DNA of 8,130 nucleotides, taken from Pseudomonadota bacterium (GTDB lineage: Bacteria > Myxococcota_A > Polyangia > Polyangiales > Ga0077539). The notes beneath the pieces are model-generated. The model saw only the letters and a list, made by a program, of their open reading frames with translations, made no database searches and was not told the DNA's origin. A program made the translations under genes and the position numbers. The DNA lies in the NCBI GenBank assembly GCA_023428035.1, contig JAEYZO010000899.1, positions 1-8,130 on the forward strand, in the 5' to 3' direction. Below are positions 1-8,130 of the stretch, piece after piece. The first letter of the stretch is position 1, and every line of letters starts with the position of its first letter.

Positions 1-357
1 CCCCAACCTCTGCCCCAGCGTCGGCCGCTTGATCCCCGGCGCCGTCAGCAACCTCCGCAATGGCTCCAGCGCGAACACCTTCCGCATCCGCTGGGCCTGA
101 CCCTCGCTCACGTCTCCGTCGATCACCAGCCGCGCGCGGTCGCCCTCTCGCACCGCGCGCAGCGTCGCCCGCTCCACCGGGGGCCTCGCGCACACGTCGC
201 GCAGGGCCTCCATCGTCGTCGCGAGCACGCGGCCGCGCAGCACGATCACCTCGCCCCGCCGCACCGACAGGCAGAACAGCTCCCGCGCGAGGGAGGCCCG
301 CCACGCGATGAACGCCACCAGCGCGACGAGGCCCCCGAGCGAGAGCCACTCGGTCAC
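1..357 (-). CDS. DUF3634-like small membrane-anchored protein (3' end cut by window edge)
   Basis: Reading leftward from a GTG at 357-355, an uninterrupted frame of 119 codons runs off the window edge, so the C-terminus is missing. Residues 4-18 form a hydrophobic segment (LSLGGLVALVAF), followed by basic residues and a cytoplasm-like domain. This looks like a single N-terminal membrane anchor rather than a cleaved signal peptide. The segment ELFCLSVRRGEVIVLRGRV (residues 26-44), then a basic stretch, then GDVSEGQAQRMRKVF (81-95) and a leucine-rich end match my memory of the DUF3634 family, whose function is unknown. The start is chosen because the GTG overlaps the TGA of the upstream tldE-like gene as GTGA, the usual sign of translational coupling. 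A GGAG lies 14 nt upstream, rather far for a good ribosome binding site. Family assignment is from pattern memory; the reading frame and membrane segment are directly visible. Confidence 0.72.
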   Translation of the reverse strand, partial: MTEWLSLGGLVALVAFIAWRASLARELFCLSVRRGEVIVLRGRVLATTMEALRDVCARPPVERATLRAVREGDRARLVIDGDVSEGQAQRMRKVFALEPLRRLLTAPGIKRPTLGQRLG

Positions 358-1676
358 AGCGTCAGCGTGAGCTCCGACACCAGGGCGCCGGGCAGGCGGG
401 CGCAGTCCACCGCGCGCTCGCGGTAGGTCTGCGAGTTCAAGATCAGCTCCCGCTCCTGGGTGAGCCCCTCCAACCGATCACCCAGCAGTCGGAAGATCGT
501 GTCGTCGAAGCGCATGACGTCGACGGGCGCGACGACCTCGCCGCCCTCGACCCAGAAGGTCCCGAAGCGGGTCATGCCCGTGAGCCGGCACGCCGCGCGG
601 TCGGAGAAGTTCAGGTACCAGAGGTTGCCGACGTAGATGCCCGTGCCCAGCCGCGCGAGAGCCTCCCGCACCGGGATGTCGCCCGCGGCCATGTCCAACG
701 CCTCGGGCATCTCTCCGCCGTTGGCGCCGTTGTGCGCGACGTCGAACTCCCTCGCCGTGCGCGGAGACACCAGCGCGTCGCCGGCCTTGCCGCCCTTCAC
801 CAGGGTCACGGCCGCGGGCTTGATGAAGCCGTCGCCCTGAAAGCCCGGCGCGACGCCCCTCGCGGTGTCTTCGGTGAAGGTCACCGAGGGCGCCATCGAG
901 AGCTCCCCCGCGTCGAGCTTCGAGAGGCAGCTCTGCTTCGTCTTGCGCGCGCGGCCGCTGAAGCCCCCCCACGAGAGCATCCCCACCAGCTCGTTCATCG
1001 CCGCGGGCGTCAGGAACGCGCGGTACTTCCCTGGGCTGAGCTTGCGGGGATCGCGCGAGAGCGCCTCGAACTGACGTCGCGACTCGGCCATCGACGTCGC
1101 GAAGGACTCACCCGACCACTCCGAGCCCGCGTAGGCGCGCTTGATGGCCTTGTCGGCGCGGAGGTACAGGCTCCACTCCAGGTTGAAGCTCTCGACGGAG
1201 TGCCAGTTGCGCTGCCCCAGGGAGTTGGCGAAGCCCTTGTACACGGGCCCCGAGGCGTAGAAGCCCACGAGGTCTGAGCCCTTCGCCGCGCCGGTCACCG
1301 CGGCGACGGCCTCGTCGGGGTGAAGGAGCCTCCCCTCGCGCACGTCGCGGGTGTTGGTGACCTCGGTCGCGTAGAGGAGGTGCGGGTCTTCGGGCTGCTC
1401 GGCCACGATGGCGCGCAGGTCGTCGAGGGCGCCAGAGAGGGCGGCGCGGTCGGCGGCCTCGTCGCCCGAGAGCGTGAGGCAGAGCTCGGCGTGGCGCCTC
1501 CCGTCGATGAGGTGGAGGCTCGCGTACACCTGCGAGACGCGCCCCGCCTGGCGGACCTTTCCGTGGTTGAAGCGCACGAAATCCGAGCGCTCGCCCGAGA
1601 ACCAGAGCGCGCTGACCTCGCTCGCGCGGGTGAGCGCGGTGAGGTCGTCGGCGACGCGGTTGAACAGTGACTCCAT
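354..1676 (-). CDS. TldE/PmbA-type subunit of the TldD/TldE peptidase (U62 family, no zinc site)
   Basis: The 440-residue product belongs to the TldD/PmbA (peptidase U62) superfamily and is the non-catalytic partner type. It has the N-terminal beta-sheet region with SGERSDFVRFNHGKVRQAG (residues 27-45). Its C-terminal core has LWYLNFSDR (352-360) and TGMTRFGTFWVEGGE (366-380), the block corresponding to the TGxxxxGxxxxENGE signature of PmbA/TldE. No HExxxH is present; the equivalent region reads MNELVGMLSWGGFSG (227-241), as expected for TldE. In E. coli TldE pairs with TldD to form a chambered protease that digests unfolded peptides, processes microcin B17 and degrades the CcdA antitoxin. 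Length is close to the usual 440-450 aa. The ATG lies 4 nt after the tldD stop, with GAGG 9 nt upstream inside the end of tldD. Its stop overlaps the next gene by 4 nt. Cytoplasmic; no signal peptide. Confidence 0.9.
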   Translation of the reverse strand: MESLFNRVADDLTALTRASEVSALWFSGERSDFVRFNHGKVRQAGRVSQVYASLHLIDGRRHAELCLTLSGDEAADRAALSGALDDLRAIVAEQPEDPHLLYATEVTNTRDVREGRLLHPDEAVAAVTGAAKGSDLVGFYASGPVYKGFANSLGQRNWHSVESFNLEWSLYLRADKAIKRAYAGSEWSGESFATSMAESRRQFEALSRDPRKLSPGKYRAFLTPAAMNELVGMLSWGGFSGRARKTKQSCLSKLDAGELSMAPSVTFTEDTARGVAPGFQGDGFIKPAAVTLVKGGKAGDALVSPRTAREFDVAHNGANGGEMPEALDMAAGDIPVREALARLGTGIYVGNLWYLNFSDRAACRLTGMTRFGTFWVEGGEVVAPVDVMRFDDTIFRLLGDRLEGLTQERELILNSQTYRERAVDCARLPGALVSELTLTL

Positions 1677-1680
1677 GGTG

Positions 1681-3114
1681 TCAGCCCTCGCCCCCGAAGA
1701 CCTCGACGTCGGTGAAGACGCACGCCGGTGAGGCGTGGCCCACGCGGATGACCTGCGACGGCTCGCCCTTGCCGCACCAGGGGGTGCCGAGGGTCTGCGC
1801 CGTGCTCGCGTCGCCCACGGCGACGAGGTTGCGCCAGAAGACGGCGGAGACGCCCCGGTAGTTCGGGTTGCGAACGACCCCGGTGAGCTTGCCGTCTTCG
1901 ATCAACCGCCCGCGCTCGCAGCCGAACTGGAACTTGTTGCGCGAGTCGTCGATGGACCACGAGCTGTTGGTCTCGAGCAGCACGCCCCGCTCGACGCCCT
2001 CGATGAGCGCTGAGAGCGAGCGGTCGCCGGGCTCGAGGTTGAGGTTCGCCATGCGGTCGATGGGCGGGCGGTTCCAGTTGTCGGCGCGGGAGTTCGCGGT
2101 GCCCGGCAGGCCCGCGCGGCGTTGCGAGAGACGGCCCCCCAACGGGCGCTCCAGCACCCCATTTCGGATGACGTGCACGCGCTCGGCGGGGGTGCCCTCG
2201 TCGTCGAAGGCGTAGGAGGCGAGCTCCTCGGGGCGCGTGGGGTCGAAGGTGACGTTGAGGAGCTCTGAGCCGTAGCGGTAGGAGCCGAACATGTCGGGGG
2301 TGACGAAGCTGGTGCCCGCGAAGTTGCGCTCGTCGCCGAGGATGCGGTCGAGCTCCAGCGGGTGCCCGATGGACTCGTGGATCTGCAACATCATCTGGTC
2401 GGGCATGAGCAGCACGGCCATGCGCCCGCTCGGGCAGTTGGGGGCCGAGAGGAGTTCGAGGGCCTCGTCGGCGACGCGGCGCGCGGAGCCCCTCAGGCCG
2501 AAGCGCTCGAGGACCTCGACGCCGCCTTGCTGGCAGATGCCGCGGGTGCCGTTGAGCGTGCGGACCTGGGTGCGCGGGCCCTCGTTGGCGGTGACGCTCA
2601 CGTTGGGCATCACGAAGCGGTAGCGCTGGTGTACGCGCCCGCCGGTGGAGGAGAGCCAGAGGTGCTCGGCGTCGCGGAGCTCGACGCTCACGTCCCAGTC
2701 GACGACGCGGTCGTCGACGCGCGCGGTGGAGGACTCGGAGCGGAGGAGCTCGTACCAGTCCGAGCGCTTCCAGGTGATGGACGAGCTGGGGGAGCTGTAC
2801 TCGCCCGAGTGGTCGGGCATGGTGGCCTCGCGGAAGTCGACCACCGACGCTCGCGCGGTGGCCTCGGCCCAGCGGGTGGCCTCGTCGAGGGCGGATTGCA
2901 GGCCGGCGAGGGAGAGGTCGCTGGTGGCGGAGTAGCCCGCGCCGCCGTCTTTGTAGACGGTGAGCATGGCGCCGCGGTCGCGGAGGATCGACGGCGGCTG
3001 CGTCACGTCTTTGCGCACGGAGAGCGACTCGGAGCGCTCGTCGACGACGCGCAGCGACCACTGCTGCCCGGTGCACCGCAGCGACGCGAAGAGTGGAGCG
3101 AAGGTGTCGATCAT
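1681..3114 (-). CDS. tldD: TldD-type zinc metallopeptidase subunit (U62 family)
   Basis: The 477-residue product is the catalytic subunit of the TldD/TldE protease. The zinc-binding HExxxH is intact: H246, E247 and H251 in MLQIHESIGHPLELDRILG. The third ligand is very likely C447 in GTPWCGKGEPSQ near the C-terminus, matching the conserved Cys of TldD. GVVRNPNYRG (412-421) precedes it, as in other family members. The N-terminal 220 residues are the sheet region that lines the TldD/E chamber. Length fits the usual 475-485 aa. It is the first gene of a leftward unit with the tldE-like and DUF3634-like genes (gaps 4 nt and -4 nt), consistent with making equimolar subunits. No clear Shine-Dalgarno lies upstream of the ATG at 3114 (local sequence CTCCCCT), so initiation may be SD-independent. 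No modified-peptide precursor or cyclodehydratase is nearby, so housekeeping peptide turnover is likelier than maturation of a local bacteriocin. Confidence 0.93.
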   Translation of the reverse strand: MIDTFAPLFASLRCTGQQWSLRVVDERSESLSVRKDVTQPPSILRDRGAMLTVYKDGGAGYSATSDLSLAGLQSALDEATRWAEATARASVVDFREATMPDHSGEYSSPSSSITWKRSDWYELLRSESSTARVDDRVVDWDVSVELRDAEHLWLSSTGGRVHQRYRFVMPNVSVTANEGPRTQVRTLNGTRGICQQGGVEVLERFGLRGSARRVADEALELLSAPNCPSGRMAVLLMPDQMMLQIHESIGHPLELDRILGDERNFAGTSFVTPDMFGSYRYGSELLNVTFDPTRPEELASYAFDDEGTPAERVHVIRNGVLERPLGGRLSQRRAGLPGTANSRADNWNRPPIDRMANLNLEPGDRSLSALIEGVERGVLLETNSSWSIDDSRNKFQFGCERGRLIEDGKLTGVVRNPNYRGVSAVFWRNLVAVGDASTAQTLGTPWCGKGEPSQVIRVGHASPACVFTDVEVFGGEG

Positions 3115-3200
3115 AGGGGAGCGCGGAGAGTAGTCCCAACGCGGGTGGGGCGCGAGGGACGGTTGACGCGCTAGGGGCGGCGCGCGAGGTTGCGCGGCCT
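3115..3200. promoter_or_regulatory. Divergent intergenic region between tldD and uvrB
   Basis: These 86 nt separate the two divergent start codons, so both leftward (tldD) and rightward (uvrB) promoters should lie here or within the flanking 5' ends. A TTGACG at 3163-3168 matches 5 of 6 bases of a sigma-70 -35 box for uvrB. The hexamer at the right distance (3186-3191, GAGGTT) is a poor -10, so the promoter is unproven. No convincing leftward promoter is seen. I see no E. coli-type LexA box (CTG-N10-CAG) here, so SOS control of uvrB is not supported by this sequence, although LexA boxes differ between lineages. Confidence 0.45.
3181..3196 (+). promoter_or_regulatory. Small GC hairpin presenting the candidate uvrB ribosome binding site
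   Basis: CGCGC (3181-3185) and GCGCG (3192-3196) are exact inverted repeats around a six-base loop GAGGTT. The loop contains GAGG (3186-3189), the only Shine-Dalgarno-like element before the uvrB ATG at 3201, with an 11-nt spacer. The site is seen directly; any effect on translation is inference, and short GC inverted repeats are common by chance at this base composition. Confidence 0.3.
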
Positions 3201-5324
<2,124 letters not shown>

Positions 5325-5341
5325 CCTACTCCTCTCCGTAG

Positions 5342-7606
5342 ATGGACGCCTCGCGCTCGACGGCCCTCCTCGGCCCCACCAACACGGGCAAGACGCACCG
5401 CGCGATCGAGCGGATGCTCGACCACGCCACCGGGATGATCGGCCTCCCCCTGCGCCTGCTCGCGCGCGAGGTCTACGACCGCGTCACGGCGCGCGTCGGC
5501 GAGGCCCGCGTCGCGCTCATCACGGGGGAGGAGAAGCGCGTCCCGAAGCGGCCCGATTACTGGGTGTGCACCGTCGAGGCGATGCCCCTCGACCGCGAGG
5601 TCGACTTCATCGCGGTCGACGAGGTGCAGCTCGCCGCCCACGACCAGCGCGGGCACGTCTTCACCGACCGCCTCCTCCACGCCCGCGGGCGCCGCGAGAC
5701 CTGCTTCATGGGCAGCGACACCGCGCGCTCCGTGGTCGAAGCGCTCGTGCCCGCGGCCACCATCGAGAGCCACCCCCGCCTGTCGCGATTGAGCTGGGTC
5801 GAGCCGACGACCCTGGCGAGGGTCCCGCCGAGGAGCGCGGTGGTCGCGTTCTCGATGACGCAGGTCTACGAGGTCGCCGAGAAGCTCCGCGCGCTCCGGG
5901 GCGGCACGGCCGTGGTGCTCGGCGCGCTCTCTCCGCGCACGCGCAACGCGCAGGTGGCGATGTTCCAGGCGGGCGAGGTGGACTTCCTCGTCGCCACCGA
6001 CGCGATCGGGATGGGGCTCAACCTCGACCTGCGTCACGTCGCCTTCGCGTCGCTGAGAAAGTTCGACGGCCGCGACGTTCGCGAGCTCGACCCCTCGGAG
6101 CTCGGCCAGATCGCGGGCCGCGCCGGCCGCTGGATCGACGACGGCACCTTCACCACGGTCTCTCCGCTGGTGATGGACCTCGGGGTGCGCGCGATGATCG
6201 AGCAGCACCGCTTCGCCCCGCTGCGAAAGGTCTTCTGGCGCGCGCACGAGCCCGACGCGACCACGGTGGAGTCGCTGATGGAGTCGCTCCGCGCGCCCCC
6301 TCCGCGCCCGATGCTGCGACGCGTGGGCGAGGCTGAAGACGAGCAGTGCCTCGCCGCGCTCTCGACGCGGAAGGAGGTGCGAACGCGCGCGACGAGCCCC
6401 GAGCGGGTGGCGCTGTTGTGGGCGGTCTGCCAGGTGCCGGACTTTCGCAAGCTCTTGTTCGAGGCGCACGTCGACCAGCTCGAGGGGCTGTACGTGGCGC
6501 TCTGCGACCACGGGAGGTTGCGCGACAGCGACCTCGCGACGGAGGTGGGCCTGCTCGACGACACCGAGGGCGACGTCGAGACCCTGGTGGGCCGCCTCGC
6601 GTCGGTGCGAACGTGGACGTATGTCGCCAACCACCCCGCGTGGGTGGAGCACGCGCACGAGTGGCAGGAGCGCACGCGCGCGCTCGAAGACCGCCTGAGC
6701 GACGCGCTGCACGAGCGCCTGGTGATGCGCTTCGTCGACGTGCCGGGCGCGCCGAGGCCGCGATCGTCGCCGAGGCCGCGGCGAGTGACGCCTCCGACGC
6801 GGGAGCTGGTGGTCGACCCGCGACACCCCTTCGCGCAGTTGCGCGCGATGCGCGACGCGCTCTCACCGAAGACCGATCACATCCCGCTCCCGGCGGAGCG
6901 ACAGTGGGTGGAGTCCCTGATCGAAGCGCCCGCGTCACGCTTCACGCTGAGTGATGACGGCGTGATCCGCGATGGGGAGCGCGACGTGGCGAAGCTGACG
7001 GCGGGGTCGTCGCTGGCGCAGCCGGGGGCGAGGCTGGTGGGCTTCGACGACCTCGGCGGAGGCGCGCGCTCACGGCTGGAGCGACGTCTGGTCGCGCACG
7101 CGAGGGACATCGCGGGGGAGCTGCTCGCTCCGTTGCGCGCGGTGGAGGAGCCGTCGGCGGCGACGCGGGGATTGCTGTATCGGCTGGAGCACGGGCTCGG
7201 GAGCGCGTGGCGGTCGGAGTGCGAGGACTCCATCGCGGCGCTGAGCGGGGAGGACCGCGCCGCACTGGAGGCGACAGGTGTTGTGTTCGGCGCGCGGGTG
7301 GTGTTCTCGCGGAGGTTGTTGCGTCCGGAGGCGGTGGCCCGGCGGGCGGTGCTGGTGGCGCTGCGGCATGGGGCGAAGGCGCGAGCGCCGTCGCCGGGGG
7401 CGGTGTCGTTCGACCCGGCGGCGGGGGTGGCGCACGAGGCGTGGATGGCGATGGGCTACCCGGTGGTGGCGGGCAAGGCGCTGCGCTGCGACGTGATCGA
7501 GCGGGTGTGCGCCGCGGAGGGAGAGGTGGACGCGAAGGTCGCCGCGACGTGGATGGGGCTCAGCGTGAAGGAGGCCGCGCGGGTGATCGGGGCGCTGCGG
7601 GGGTGA
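5342..7606 (+). CDS. Suv3-type superfamily 2 DEAD-like helicase
   Basis: The 754-residue product is an SF2 helicase of the Suv3 (SUPV3L1) type. Mitochondrial Suv3 unwinds RNA for the degradosome; the role of the bacterial relatives is poorly defined. Motifs: Walker A GPTNTGKTH (11-19); GLPLRLLAREVYDR (34-47); TGEEKR (61-66); CTVEAMP (76-82); motif II DEVQ (93-96); FMGSD (122-126); GALSPRTRNAQVAMF (194-208); ATDAIGMGLNLDLRHV (218-233); motif VI QIAGRAGR (256-263). Downstream come DVETL..R and RTWTYVAN (411-430), then EDRLSDALHERL (449-460), which I recall as hallmarks of long alphaproteobacterial Suv3-like helicases. A Pro/Arg linker (about 468-487) separates a second region (about 530-754) with TGVVFGARVVF (645-655) and a helical end resembling a small winged-helix-like module. 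The ATG lies 17 nt after the uvrB stop with no good Shine-Dalgarno (CTCCGTAG before it), so co-transcription with uvrB and possibly reinitiation are likely. Length is shorter than the roughly 900-1000 aa alphaproteobacterial versions. Soluble; no signal peptide. Confidence 0.9.
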   Translation: MDASRSTALLGPTNTGKTHRAIERMLDHATGMIGLPLRLLAREVYDRVTARVGEARVALITGEEKRVPKRPDYWVCTVEAMPLDREVDFIAVDEVQLAAHDQRGHVFTDRLLHARGRRETCFMGSDTARSVVEALVPAATIESHPRLSRLSWVEPTTLARVPPRSAVVAFSMTQVYEVAEKLRALRGGTAVVLGALSPRTRNAQVAMFQAGEVDFLVATDAIGMGLNLDLRHVAFASLRKFDGRDVRELDPSELGQIAGRAGRWIDDGTFTTVSPLVMDLGVRAMIEQHRFAPLRKVFWRAHEPDATTVESLMESLRAPPPRPMLRRVGEAEDEQCLAALSTRKEVRTRATSPERVALLWAVCQVPDFRKLLFEAHVDQLEGLYVALCDHGRLRDSDLATEVGLLDDTEGDVETLVGRLASVRTWTYVANHPAWVEHAHEWQERTRALEDRLSDALHERLVMRFVDVPGAPRPRSSPRPRRVTPPTRELVVDPRHPFAQLRAMRDALSPKTDHIPLPAERQWVESLIEAPASRFTLSDDGVIRDGERDVAKLTAGSSLAQPGARLVGFDDLGGGARSRLERRLVAHARDIAGELLAPLRAVEEPSAATRGLLYRLEHGLGSAWRSECEDSIAALSGEDRAALEATGVVFGARVVFSRRLLRPEAVARRAVLVALRHGAKARAPSPGAVSFDPAAGVAHEAWMAMGYPVVAGKALRCDVIERVCAAEGEVDAKVAATWMGLSVKEAARVIGALRG

Positions 7607-7616
7607 GGGAGCGGGA

Positions 7617-8033
7617 TCAGACGGCGTTCGTGACGAGGGCGAAGTCCCCCACCACCTTCCCCGTCAGATCCGCCGCTCGCTCCGGCACCATCGCCTCCGC
7701 CCACCGCGCCACACCCTTAGCGAACCCAGCGAGGTCACGCTCCACCGCGCGCAGCGCCTCGCCCACGCGCCCGTCATCGTCACGGAGCACCCTGTTGTAC
7801 CGGGCGACCTCGGCTATCACAGTGCCGACCTCCATCGCGTCGAGCTCGCCGTGCAGGCGGATCCGCCGCATGAACTCCCCGCGCCGGAACGGGTGCGTCT
7901 CGCTCGTCGGCGCCACGAAGTCCGCGCGCTCCTCCTCGCTTGGCAGCGCGCCGCGCCAGTGCGGCCACGGCGCGAGGTCGTCGAGTCCGCCGTGGCGTTC
8001 GATCACGGCGTAGCAGGCGAGCGTCGCGGGCAC
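7617..8033 (-). CDS. Hypothetical protein, unrecognised (138 aa)
   Basis: I do not recognise this family. The 138-residue frame opens with GTG at 8033 and has a balanced, protein-like composition: aromatic N-terminal part (CYAVIERHGGLDDLAPWPHWRG, residues 7-28, shown in part), a charged middle (EEERADFV, FRRGEFMRRIRLHGELD) and a helical C-terminal half (about 66-126). The opposite-strand reading is Ser/Arg/Thr-rich, typical of an antisense shadow, which supports this strand. No signal peptide or membrane segment is seen. It converges on the helicase gene with only 10 nt between stops. The start is uncertain: the frame stays open and coding-like for 16 further codons upstream (including TGYSAWGYGGRA) to an in-frame TAG near 8082-8084, but no ATG, GTG or TTG lies in that extension. 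There is no good ribosome binding site before GTG 8033. It could be a true short gene, a 5'-truncated remnant, or a gene with a frameshift. Confidence 0.6.
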   Translation of the reverse strand: MPATLACYAVIERHGGLDDLAPWPHWRGALPSEEERADFVAPTSETHPFRRGEFMRRIRLHGELDAMEVGTVIAEVARYNRVLRDDDGRVGEALRAVERDLAGFAKGVARWAEAMVPERAADLTGKVVGDFALVTNAV

Positions 8034-8093
8034 GGCGCGACCACCGTACCCCCACGCCGAGTACCCCGTCTCGGCCGCCCTCTACCTCCCCCG

Positions 8094-8110
8094 ACGGTCG
8101 CGCGTACCGT
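8094..8110. repeat. Short inverted repeat upstream of the 138-aa gene
   Basis: ACGGT (8094-8098) and ACCGT (8106-8110) are exact 5-bp inverted repeats flanking a 7-base CGCGCGT centre, which itself nearly continues the dyad. It lies about 60-75 bp upstream of the GTG at 8033, a position where an operator could sit, but arms this short are expected by chance in GC-rich DNA. The rest of 8034-8130 shows no gene or recognisable promoter. Confidence 0.2.
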
Positions 8111-8130
8111 CCCCCCACCCTCTCTCCTAC

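Noticed and set aside
60..311. Plus-strand 83-codon frame at the left edge
   Set aside because: Pro/Ala/Arg/Ser-rich low-complexity product; the opposite strand carries the coherent DUF3634-like protein coupled to tldE.
1733..1745. Inverted repeat GCGTGG-C-CCACGC
   Set aside because: Lies inside the conserved C-terminal coding region of tldD, with no T-run; explained by the codons for VGHA and neighbours.
7207..8013. Plus-strand 268-codon frame spanning the helicase 3' end and the hypothetical gene
   Set aside because: Gly/Arg-rich then Ser/Arg-rich, a shadow of two real genes.
7780..8118. Minus-strand 112-codon frame with a GTG at 8118
   Set aside because: Arg-rich product overlapping the more protein-like 138-aa frame; kept only as a possible hint of a frameshift upstream of 8033.

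Overview
The window is about 70% G+C by eye and densely coding, with strong G/C bias at third codon positions. It reads as an ordinary chromosomal segment of a high-GC Gram-negative bacterium. The best guess is a myxobacterium or relative (Myxococcota/Polyangia). This rests on a DUF3634-type protein, which I associate mainly with that group, and on the style of the TldD/TldE pair. The lineage is an inference from family recollection, not a search. I see no RNA gene, CRISPR array, insertion sequence, phage gene or attachment site.

Layout: (1) Bases 1-3114, minus strand, hold a compact three-gene unit transcribed leftward: a TldD-type zinc peptidase subunit (1681-3114), a TldE/PmbA-type partner without the zinc motif (354-1676), and a small membrane-anchored DUF3634-like protein (357 down to 1, cut by the window edge). 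The gaps are 4 nt between tldD and tldE and a 4-nt GTGA stop/start overlap between tldE and the DUF3634 gene, so the three are probably one operon with translational coupling. (2) Bases 3115-3200 are the only divergent intergenic region and should carry the promoters in both directions. (3) Bases 3201-7606, plus strand, hold uvrB (nucleotide-excision-repair damage recognition subunit) followed after 17 nt by a Suv3-type superfamily 2 helicase of 754 aa, which resembles the long bacterial Suv3-like proteins known best from Alphaproteobacteria. (4) Bases 7617-8033, minus strand, hold a convergent unrecognised gene (138 aa). Bases 8034-8130 show no gene, only a short inverted repeat.

How the genes work together: TldD and TldE should form the hetero-oligomeric protease that digests unfolded peptides and, in E. 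coli, matures microcin B17; the coupled membrane protein is an uncharacterised companion. UvrB is a core repair protein. The downstream helicase is probably co-transcribed, which raises the question of whether it acts on RNA (as mitochondrial Suv3 does) or in a repair-linked process. No classical defence system or mobile element was found. The points most worth a second look are the uvrB/Suv3-like pairing, the DUF3634 protein tied to TldDE, and the ambiguous 5' end of the last gene.
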